DNA from: an uncultured Clostridia bacterium
Lineage (GTDB): Bacteria; Bacillota; Clostridia; UBA1381
Direction: 5' to 3'
Length of the DNA stretch: 5,167 bases
NCBI GenBank assembly: GCA_944391635.1
Contig: CALXUL010000323.1
Span: 1-5,167, forward strand
How positions within the stretch are numbered: position 1 is the first letter of the stretch; every line of letters begins with the position of its first letter. The notes beneath the pieces are model-generated. The model was not told the origin of the DNA. It did not search any database and saw nothing but the letters and a program-made list of their open reading frames with translations. Shown in pieces: positions 1 through 5,167 of this stretch. Position numbers and translations under genes: made by a program.

Positions 1-1737
1 CTCCGTTGCGTCTATATCTATCTGCTTTCCTATAAATATTTTTTCATTTTCAGTCTTCTTAAGACCTTCTTCGTCCATCAATAGTTCTTCAAATAATTTC
101 TCCCCCGGACGCAAGCCCGAAAACTTAATATCTATATCAACATACGGTTCTTTTCCATGAAGACGTATAAGATTCTCTGCCAAAGATAATATTTTTACCG
201 GCTCTCCCATATCCAGAACAAATATCTCCCCGCCTCTTGCCATTGTACCTGCCTGGAGTATCAGGGACACCGCCTCTGGAATTGTCATAAAATATCTTAT
301 AATATCCGGATGTGTTACAGTTATTGGACCTCCTTCTGAAATCTGACGCTCAAACAGCGGTATAACCGATCCGTTTGATCCAAGTACATTTCCAAAACGC
401 ACTGCCACAAATTCAGTATTAGACTTCTGCTGTGCAAAATATTGAACAATCATTTCGCAGCAGCGTTTTGTAGCTCCCATAACATTAGTAGGATTGACAG
501 CTTTATCAGTGGAAACCAAAACAAACTTGCGGGCATTATATTTTTTTGCAAGCTCTGCACAGTTATAGGTTCCTGCAACGTTGTTCTTTACAGCTTCCTC
601 TGGATCATACTCCATAAGCGGAACATGCTTATGCGCAGCAGCATGGAATACAAGTTCCGGTTTTGTTTGCGCAAAAACCTTTTCAAGCTTATCATAATCA
701 CGCACCGATGCAATATGCACCTCAACATCCAAATCATCACCGTATTTTATTGCAAGTTCCTGTTGTATATCATAAGCATTATTTTCATATATTTCTATAA
801 TAACCAGCTTTAAAGGCTGATATGATGCAATCTGTCTGCAAAGTTCAGATCCGATAGATCCTCCGCCTCCGGTAACCATACAAACGCTGCCTTTTATAAG
901 ATTCCTGCTTTTTTCATTATCTAATTTTATTACTTCTCTTCCCAACAAATCCTCAACATTAATCTTACGTGCCTGTCCCAATAAATCAGTTTCAGAAACT
1001 AACTCATGCATATAGGGAAGATTTTTCACCTCACATACTGTTTCCGAGCAGACAGTAAGAATTCGTTTTTTGCTTTCTACCTCAACCGACGGCAGTGCGA
1101 CCACAATTGTTGATATATTAAGATTATTTACTAACGTAGGAATATCCTTTATTCTCCCTACTACTGGCACGCCCTTCAAAACACACCCCAATTTTGACGC
1201 ATCATCATCAACCAATGCCACCGGTTCATAAGGACAACTCTCTACCGTTTTCATCTCAACTATAATTCTGTTTCCGGCATCTCCCGCTCCGACTATTAAT
1301 GTACGTTTTCTGTCAGATTTTATCCTTCTTAAATTAATGTACCTATAAAGAAATGTATAACACATCCTTAAGGTTATAATTCCCACTGTTGACAACAATA
1401 CCGTCAGGACCATAATTATACTTGACTGTACCATCTTTGAAATCTCAACAATTGCAACATATAATATTGTCCCGCCGCACATTCCCACAACGCAGCTAAG
1501 GAAATCGCTTACTGATGCATACCTCCAGATATTTTTATAAACTTTTGCGCACACAAGCCCAGCCATGCAGCAAAGAATCAGTACAATTACGCCGCCGTAC
1601 AATATACGCATCGACAAGTCGAATCCAAATATTACATTGCTTATAAAAAATGCGACTAATGACGCAATCATCATTGTCATAAAATCAATACAAAATAAAA
1701 GCAATCTGCGTCTATTGATCAATATAGAAAAATTCAT
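1..1737 (-). CDS. Membrane-anchored nucleotide-sugar 4,6-dehydratase, CapD/WbpM/EpsC type (3' end outside window)
   Basis: Polysaccharide-biosynthesis dehydratase predicted to convert UDP-GlcNAc to a UDP-4-keto-6-deoxy-HexNAc, the precursor of sugars such as QuiNAc, FucNAc or bacillosamine. 579 codons are visible in one unbroken frame. The stop lies beyond the left edge; large family members usually run about 600-650 residues, so only a short tail is missing. Residues 1-125 hold about four hydrophobic segments with YKNIWRYAS at 67-75. A first Rossmann domain has GAGDAG at 150-155. The catalytic Rossmann domain has TGGGGSIGSEL at 289-299, HAAAHKHVPLME at 365-376, STDKAVNPTN at 409-418 and MGATK at 420-424. 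Methionine replaces the usual SDR tyrosine, giving the SMK form known from large members such as WbpM. RFGNVLGSNGS lies at 447-457 and GLRPGEKLFEELL at 541-553. The ATG at 1737 is the best start; an in-frame TGA lies eight codons upstream. The gene follows the PAP2 gene by 41 nt with no terminator between, so they are probably co-transcribed. Product stereochemistry cannot be read from sequence. Confidence 0.95.
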   Translation of the reverse strand, partial: MNFSILINRRRLLLFCIDFMTMMIASLVAFFISNVIFGFDLSMRILYGGVIVLILCCMAGLVCAKVYKNIWRYASVSDFLSCVVGMCGGTILYVAIVEISKMVQSSIIMVLTVLLSTVGIITLRMCYTFLYRYINLRRIKSDRKRTLIVGAGDAGNRIIVEMKTVESCPYEPVALVDDDASKLGCVLKGVPVVGRIKDIPTLVNNLNISTIVVALPSVEVESKKRILTVCSETVCEVKNLPYMHELVSETDLLGQARKINVEDLLGREVIKLDNEKSRNLIKGSVCMVTGGGGSIGSELCRQIASYQPLKLVIIEIYENNAYDIQQELAIKYGDDLDVEVHIASVRDYDKLEKVFAQTKPELVFHAAAHKHVPLMEYDPEEAVKNNVAGTYNCAELAKKYNARKFVLVSTDKAVNPTNVMGATKRCCEMIVQYFAQQKSNTEFVAVRFGNVLGSNGSVIPLFERQISEGGPITVTHPDIIRYFMTIPEAVSLILQAGTMARGGEIFVLDMGEPVKILSLAENLIRLHGKEPYVDIDIKFSGLRPGEKLFEELLMDEEGLKKTENEKIFIGKQIDIDATE

Positions 1738-1747
1738 TAAAAAGCTT

Positions 1748-1753
1748 ACCCCC
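1748..1753 (-). promoter_or_regulatory. Ribosome binding site of the 4,6-dehydratase gene
   Basis: The minus strand reads GGGGGT, followed by 10 nt and then the ATG at 1737. It can pair with the CCUCC core of the 16S rRNA tail through six pairs if one G-U wobble is allowed. The spacing is slightly long. A TTG in the same frame overlaps this G run and is therefore an unlikely start, which supports the ATG. Confidence 0.6.
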
Positions 1754-1778
1754 AAAAATCAAATTGGAAAAGCTGCCA

Positions 1779-2501
1779 TTAAATACGTTCCGCTGTAACT
1801 ACACGAAGTTTTTTTTCACTTTTTGGAGCGCATTTGATAAATAACCCGCACAGAAATCTGCTTACCTTATTATTTGCAAACACGAACGGATAAGCAACAA
1901 CAGATACCACTACACCCCAAAATAAATCTATTATCGAATGTTGCTTTATAAAAACTGTCGATAAACATATTAACACATTTACAACAACGTATGAAACTTT
2001 TATGACAGGATTTTTAAGTTTTTGGCAATGTAGTGCCGAAAAACATACAGCAAACGAACCGATAACATGCAGTGACGGACAAACATTGGTATTTGTGTCA
2101 AAATTATACAGCCCTGCTATTATCTTAGAGAATATTGAATCATTTACAATCTCAGGTCTTAAATTCTGACTTGTCGGATATACCATATAGACAATCAGCG
2201 TTATGCTGTATGTAATTATCACGTACCACATGTATTTTACAAAAGTACTTTTATCTCTAAAAAAGAAATAAGCCATACTGCCTATTATATATATAAACCA
2301 AAAGAAATAAGGTATTAAAAACCATTCACAAAACGGAATAAGCGCATCAATCCAAGAGGCTACCGGATGATAGTCTCTCCAATGCATTGCTTCCATACTC
2401 CAAAAAACCAGCCCAAACAAAAGCCAGTACAGCAACAAAAATATATGCCGATTCTGCGGCAAAGTAAGTTTTTTTAATGAAAATCGTTTAATTTCTTTCA
2501 A
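1779..2501 (-). CDS. PAP2-family integral membrane phosphatase
   Basis: A 240-residue membrane protein of the PAP2 (type 2 phosphatidic acid phosphatase) superfamily, whose members hydrolyse or transfer phosphate on lipid phosphates at the membrane face. About six hydrophobic segments are visible (roughly 20-36, 55-80, 88-107, 145-158, 165-182, 190-209). Motif 1 is YPTSQNLRP at 108-116, keeping the RP but with Tyr108 where classical members have Lys. Motif 2 is CPSLH at 141-145. Motif 3 is S181-T-x5-H188-x3-D192, keeping the catalytic His and Asp but with Thr for the usual Arg. The start is TTG: no ATG or GTG lies between it and an in-frame TAG upstream, and AAAGGA sits 7 nt before it. It is first in a unit with the downstream dehydratase and has its own promoter. 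In this setting an undecaprenyl-pyrophosphate or other polyprenyl-phosphate phosphatase role is plausible, but that substrate is inferred; a phospholipid phosphatase or lipid phosphotransferase remains possible. Confidence 0.88.
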   Translation of the reverse strand: MKEIKRFSLKKLTLPQNRHIFLLLYWLLFGLVFWSMEAMHWRDYHPVASWIDALIPFCEWFLIPYFFWFIYIIGSMAYFFFRDKSTFVKYMWYVIITYSITLIVYMVYPTSQNLRPEIVNDSIFSKIIAGLYNFDTNTNVCPSLHVIGSFAVCFSALHCQKLKNPVIKVSYVVVNVLICLSTVFIKQHSIIDLFWGVVVSVVAYPFVFANNKVSRFLCGLFIKCAPKSEKKLRVVTAERI

Positions 2502-2508
2502 TTGTTTA

Positions 2509-2514
2509 TCCTTT
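2509..2514 (-). promoter_or_regulatory. Ribosome binding site fixing the TTG start of the PAP2 gene
   Basis: AAAGGA on the minus strand stands 7 nt before the TTG at 2501. The in-frame codons between TTG and the upstream TAG include no other start codon, so this site decides in favour of TTG. A second purine-rich GAAGGA lies just upstream at 2519-2514. Confidence 0.7.
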
Positions 2515-2535
2515 CCTTCACTCTATACCTTATAT

Positions 2536-2564
2536 ATTATACTCCTTTTTATCTATTTCGTCAA
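2536..2564 (-). promoter_or_regulatory. Near-consensus sigma-70/sigma-A promoter for the PAP2-dehydratase unit
   Basis: On the minus strand TTGACG (2564-2559) is separated by exactly 17 nt from TATAAT (2541-2536). This matches the housekeeping consensus in 11 of 12 bases with optimal spacing. The predicted transcript would start near 2529, leaving a leader of under 30 nt before the TTG start. It lies downstream of the wecB terminator, as expected for an independent transcription unit. No operator or riboswitch is visible around it, and the leader is too short for one. Confidence 0.85.
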
Positions 2565-2596
2565 TCTTTGTTTCTCAAAATTCTGTTTTTTAGTGT

Positions 2597-2651
2597 AAAT
2601 AAACAAATATAAATATACCGTGCTACTTTTTAACATTAGCACGGCATACTT
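2597..2651 (-). terminator. Rho-independent terminator after wecB
   Basis: In the minus-strand transcript the arm 2651-2637 pairs with 2625-2611. This gives up to 15 base pairs with two G-U wobbles, around a perfect 8-bp core (CCGTGCTA with TAGCACGG) and an 11-nt loop. The 3' arm runs into an A/U-rich tail, ATATTTGTTTATTT, rather than a pure U run, so efficiency may be moderate. It begins just after the tandem stops of wecB (TAA TAA, then TGA two codons on). Confidence 0.75.
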
Positions 2652-2660
2652 TCACTTTTA

Positions 2661-3818
2661 TTATTCTCCCTTAAAATCAACAGGACGCGTATCGTTTTTT
2701 TCAAAATAATACAAAATTGCCTCAACAATTCTTTCAGAGGCATTACCATCTCCGTAAGGATTTGCGGCATGTGCCATTTTATTATACTCATCCTTATTAT
2801 CAAGCAGTTGTTTTGTCATATTGATAATTGTATCTTTATCAACGCCTGCAAGCCTTACTGTGCCTGCTTCCACTGCCTCCGGACGCTCTGTTTCTCGTCT
2901 TAGTACAAGTACTGGTTTTGCAAGCGCGGGTGCTTCCTCCTGTATTCCGCCCGAATCGGTCATTACCATATAACTTTTACTTATTGCATTATGCAGCTCA
3001 CTTACATCCACAGGATCTATAAGGTGAATCCTATCGGTATTTCCTAAAACAGAAAACACCGTATCTCTTACAGCCGGATTTAAATGTACCGGATATACTA
3101 CCTCAACGTCGGAATATTCCTCAACAATTTCCTTTATTGCACAGCATATATTCTCCAAAGGCTTGCCCAAATTCTCTCGTCTATGAGCTGTCACAAGAAT
3201 TACGCGTCTATTACTGAAGTCTATCTCATTTAATGCTTCGGTGGTAAAATTATATTCCTCTTTAACCGTTGTCTTAAGAGCATCAATTACAGTGTTGCCA
3301 GTAACAAAAATTTTATCAGCAGAAATATTTTCCGCAAGTAGGTTCAATTTATTTTTCTGAGTAGGCGAAAAATGAAGCCCTGCAATCCTGCCCGTCAGCT
3401 GACGATTCATCTCCTCAGGATACGGAGAGTATATATCATATGTACGAAGTCCAGCCTCTACGTGCCCTACCATAACCTTATTATAGAATCCTGCCAATGC
3501 GCCAACAAATGATGTAGTCGTGTCACCGTGAACAAGGACTATGTCGGGTTTTGCCTCCATAATAACCTCGTTTAACCCCTCAAGTACACGTGTAGTTATT
3601 CCTACAAGCGTCTGACGGGTTTTCATAATATCAAGGTCATAATCCGGCTTTATTCCGAATATCTCAAGCACCTGGTCAAGCATTTGTCTATGCTGCGCTG
3701 TTACGCATACTATTGATTCTATCTCCTCAGGGTGTTTTTCCAGTTCCAAAACAAGCGGAGCCATTTTTATTGCCTCCGGTCTTGTTCCGAAAACAGTCAT
3801 AACCTTAATTTTCTCCAT
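2661..3818 (-). CDS. wecB: UDP-N-acetylglucosamine 2-epimerase (non-hydrolysing)
   Basis: Cytoplasmic enzyme interconverting UDP-GlcNAc and UDP-ManNAc (WecB in enterics, MnaA in Bacillus), which supplies ManNAc for teichoic-acid linkage units, capsules or other surface glycans. The 385 residues match the family length. Numbering from the chosen start: GTRPEAIKMAPL at 11-22; TAQHRQML at 40-47, resembling the stretch that binds allosteric UDP-GlcNAc in Bacillus enzymes; VHGDTT at 96-101 with Asp99; GHVEAGLRT at 118-126 with Glu121; PEEMNR at 134-139 with Glu135 and Arg139; TAHRREN at 210-216 with His212; DSGGIQEEAP at 288-297; RRETERPE at 307-314. These correspond to the known catalytic Asp, Glu and His positions of E. 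coli WecB. An ATG five codons upstream (3833) is in frame, but it has no Shine-Dalgarno site and the real one, GAGGAG, lies inside that extension; the ATG at 3818 is therefore chosen. The gene overlaps the upstream transferase gene by 14 nt, suggesting translational coupling, and is followed by a terminator. Confidence 0.96.
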   Translation of the reverse strand: MEKIKVMTVFGTRPEAIKMAPLVLELEKHPEEIESIVCVTAQHRQMLDQVLEIFGIKPDYDLDIMKTRQTLVGITTRVLEGLNEVIMEAKPDIVLVHGDTTTSFVGALAGFYNKVMVGHVEAGLRTYDIYSPYPEEMNRQLTGRIAGLHFSPTQKNKLNLLAENISADKIFVTGNTVIDALKTTVKEEYNFTTEALNEIDFSNRRVILVTAHRRENLGKPLENICCAIKEIVEEYSDVEVVYPVHLNPAVRDTVFSVLGNTDRIHLIDPVDVSELHNAISKSYMVMTDSGGIQEEAPALAKPVLVLRRETERPEAVEAGTVRLAGVDKDTIINMTKQLLDNKDEYNKMAHAANPYGDGNASERIVEAILYYFEKNDTRPVDFKGE

Positions 3819-4890
3819 CTTTCTTCTCCTCATCTATACTTTTTTTGCCCATACGCCTTGTTTTTCCAACAGTTGTTTCTATAACTATGAAAACAAGCAC
3901 CATTATCAAAAGTACCAATGCCATAACCGTACCCTTTTCTGCAAGAAGTACAGCTGTTATCCCCAGTATTCCACTTATTGCATAAAGTATAAACACCGTC
4001 TGTTTCTGGGAAAATCCCATATCAATAAGTCTATGATGTAAATGCCCGCGGTCTGCTGTCATCGGACTTTGACCCTTTAGTATTCGTCTTAGCATTGCAA
4101 ACATCGCATCAAACAGCGGAAGTCCCAATATCAGAAGCGGAACAGCAAACGAAATTATCGCATAACTTTTAAATACGCCCTGAATTGACAATGTTGCCAG
4201 TATAAAACCTAAAAATGTAGATCCTGTATCGCCCATAAATATATTTGCCGGATTAAAATTAAACGGAAAAAATCCAAAACATGCTCCCATAAGCGCTATG
4301 CCAACAACCGCAACCGAATACTCGCCGGCGCGTGTTGCTATAAACACAAGACTTACCGACATTATTGCCGATACTCCTGCTGCAAGACCGTCGAGTCCGT
4401 CTATGAAGTTTACCGCGTTTGTAATAAACACTATCCAAAGCACCGAAAGCAAACCCGACATCCACCAGGGAAATACTATATACGGACTGTCAGAAAAGAG
4501 GTTAGGATTTGTCATTACCTCAATTCTGTAATCCCCGCCTATTACTACAATTAATGCAGCTACTATCTGAATCAAAAACTTAAATTTTGCATCTAAGTTT
4601 TTGCAATCGTCAACAACGCCCATTATCGCAATAATTCCTGCACCTATCATCACAGCCGCCAATCCACGTGTTGGAGGCCCAAAACAAAGCACAGACGCCA
4701 TAAACCCGAAAATTATCGCCAAACCTCCGCACCTCGGAATAGGTCGTTTATGCATCCTCCGCCCATCACGCGGCACGTCTACCGCACCTATTAAATACGC
4801 TACACGTTTTGCAAGCGGCGTTGTCGCAAGACTTAGTATAAACGCTATCACAAATGCGAAAACCAAACACCAAATTTCTTTTGTAGACAT
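3805..4890 (-). CDS. tagO: Undecaprenyl-phosphate GlcNAc-1-phosphate transferase, TagO/WecA family
   Basis: Integral membrane enzyme of the MraY/WecA/TagO family. It transfers GlcNAc-1-phosphate from UDP-GlcNAc to undecaprenyl phosphate at the cytoplasmic face, the first lipid-linked step for wall teichoic acid or other surface polymers. The 361-residue length fits. About eleven hydrophobic segments are visible. Family motifs in order: DGRRMHKRPIPRCGG at 42-56; VVDD at 92-95 with the acidic Asp94-Asp95 pair; NAVNFIDGLDGLA at 158-170 with Asn161, Asp164 and Asp167; FMGDTGS at 218-224; and the cytoplasmic RGHLHHRL at 281-288, typical of the HexNAc-1-P (WecA/TagO) branch rather than MraY, whose substrate is UDP-MurNAc-pentapeptide. 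The C-terminus is a charged Lys/Glu/Asp-rich tail. The ATG at 4890 has AAAGGGA about 7 nt upstream. It starts 22 nt after trpS and overlaps wecB at its 3' end. The choice of the name tagO over wecA rests on the Gram-positive look of the DNA; the polymer built is not shown. Confidence 0.95.
   Translation of the reverse strand: MSTKEIWCLVFAFVIAFILSLATTPLAKRVAYLIGAVDVPRDGRRMHKRPIPRCGGLAIIFGFMASVLCFGPPTRGLAAVMIGAGIIAIMGVVDDCKNLDAKFKFLIQIVAALIVVIGGDYRIEVMTNPNLFSDSPYIVFPWWMSGLLSVLWIVFITNAVNFIDGLDGLAAGVSAIMSVSLVFIATRAGEYSVAVVGIALMGACFGFFPFNFNPANIFMGDTGSTFLGFILATLSIQGVFKSYAIISFAVPLLILGLPLFDAMFAMLRRILKGQSPMTADRGHLHHRLIDMGFSQKQTVFILYAISGILGITAVLLAEKGTVMALVLLIMVLVFIVIETTVGKTRRMGKKSIDEEKKDGEN
3826..3831 (-). 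promoter_or_regulatory. Ribosome binding site that sets the wecB start
   Basis: GAGGAG on the minus strand ends 7 nt before the ATG at 3818. It lies within the last codons of the transferase gene. Because it would fall inside the coding region if translation began at the ATG at 3833, it argues for the shorter protein beginning MEKIKV. Confidence 0.8.
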
Positions 4891-4896
4891 ATCTTT

Positions 4897-4903
4897 TCCC
4901 TTT
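4897..4903 (-). promoter_or_regulatory. Ribosome binding site of the TagO/WecA gene
   Basis: AAAGGGA on the minus strand lies about 7 nt before the ATG at 4890, inside the 22-nt gap after trpS. The gap is too short to hold a promoter or a terminator, which supports read-through from trpS or a promoter within its coding region. Confidence 0.65.
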
Positions 4904-4912
4904 CAATTACAC

Positions 4913-5167
4913 TCAAATAACAAATCCCACTTTTTTGTATACTTTTCTGAGTGTCCTGTTTGAGATAGCACGCGCAGCAAGCGCGCCTCTTTCACAAATT
5001 TCCATCAGCTGCGCTTTATCGGATATTATCCTGTCATATTCGCTTCGTATCGGTCTGATACACTCTACTACTGCTTCTGCAACATCCGCTTTAAATTCAC
5101 CATAGCCTTTACCGCTGTAATCAGATACTATATCCTCAACTTTTTTACCTGTCACGGCTGACATGAT
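4913..5167 (-). CDS. trpS: Tryptophanyl-tRNA synthetase, C-terminal fragment (5' end outside window)
   Basis: The frame is open from the right edge to a TGA at 4915-4913, showing the last 84 residues of a longer protein; the ATG at 5164 is an internal Met, not the start. The segment matches the C-terminal helical, anticodon-recognising part of bacterial TrpRS, a cytoplasmic class I synthetase that charges tRNA-Trp. Visible hallmarks, counting from the first visible residue, are IMSAVTGKK at 1-9, the highly recognisable GKGYGEFK at about 19-26, VAEAVVECIRPI at 29-40, and a terminal ARAISNRTLRKVYKKVG stretch. The HIGH-like and KMSKS catalytic motifs would lie to the right of the window and cannot be checked. 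The stop is 22 nt from the TagO/WecA start with no terminator between, so the two genes are probably read on one transcript. Any T-box or other leader would lie outside the window. Confidence 0.92.
   Translation of the reverse strand: MMSAVTGKKVEDIVSDYSGKGYGEFKADVAEAVVECIRPIRSEYDRIISDKAQLMEICERGALAARAISNRTLRKVYKKVGFVI

Noticed and set aside
442..813. A 123-codon open frame on the plus strand
   Set aside because: It lies entirely antisense to the dehydratase catalytic domain, whose motifs are intact in the other strand, and its translation resembles no family I know.
1738..1778. Possible terminator between the PAP2 gene and the dehydratase gene
   Set aside because: Only a weak 4-bp CCAA/TTGG pairing and a repeated AGCTTTT are visible; there is no stable G+C-rich stem followed by a U run.
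1565..1798. A 77-codon plus-strand open frame spanning the PAP2-dehydratase junction
   Set aside because: It is antisense to the start of the dehydratase and the end of the PAP2 gene; its translation shows no recognisable domain.
2529..2613. Riboswitch or attenuator between wecB and PAP2
   Set aside because: The predicted leader after the promoter is under 30 nt, and the region between terminator and promoter shows no stable structured element.
4259..4531. Short open frames on both strands within the TagO/WecA gene, and a 64-codon plus-strand frame at 2828-3022 within wecB
   Set aside because: All are shadows of coding regions with clear family motifs in the correct frame.
4601..4963. A 120-codon open frame on the plus strand
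   Set aside because: It is antisense to the N-terminal half of the TagO/WecA gene and to the trpS end, and its low-complexity translation is what an antisense of membrane helices gives.
1..5167. CRISPR arrays, insertion sequences, tRNA or rRNA genes, phage attachment sites
   Set aside because: No spaced direct repeats, transposase-like reading frames, terminal inverted repeats or RNA gene signatures were seen on reading both strands; the coding is continuous and collinear.

Overview
The window looks like chromosomal DNA from a low-G+C Gram-positive bacterium, most likely a member of the Bacillota and plausibly the Clostridia. This is inferred from A/T-rich DNA, clear Shine-Dalgarno sites, a TTG start, a near-consensus housekeeping promoter and the protein families present. 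Genus cannot be told from the sequence alone. All five genes lie on the minus strand, so the window reads right to left.

Layout in transcription order: the C-terminal end of tryptophanyl-tRNA synthetase (trpS, 5167-4913, entering from the right edge); a polyprenyl-phosphate GlcNAc-1-phosphate transferase of the TagO/WecA family (4890-3805); a non-hydrolysing UDP-GlcNAc 2-epimerase (wecB/mnaA, 3818-2661, overlapping the transferase gene by 14 nt); a rho-independent terminator (2651-2597); a near-consensus promoter (2564-2536); a membrane PAP2-family phosphatase (2501-1779, TTG start); and a large membrane-anchored nucleotide-sugar 4,6-dehydratase of the CapD/WbpM/EpsC type (1737-1, running off the left edge without its stop). 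There is no gene-free stretch above 300 bases. The only sizeable gap is 2502-2660, which holds the terminator and promoter.

The four non-tRNA-synthetase genes fit one theme: lipid-linked surface glycan synthesis from UDP-GlcNAc. The transferase loads GlcNAc-1-P onto undecaprenyl phosphate. The epimerase turns UDP-GlcNAc into UDP-ManNAc. The dehydratase turns UDP-GlcNAc into a 4-keto-6-deoxy sugar nucleotide, the precursor of deoxy-amino sugars. The PAP2 protein may dephosphorylate a polyprenyl (pyro)phosphate or another lipid phosphate. The terminator-promoter pair splits the locus into two transcription units: trpS-tagO-wecB (possibly joined) and PAP2-dehydratase.

I found no CRISPR array, mobile element, RNA gene or clearly undescribed system. 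The points most worth a second look are the PAP2 protein with its divergent motifs 1 and 3, its pairing with the dehydratase behind a separate promoter, and the linkage of trpS to envelope genes.
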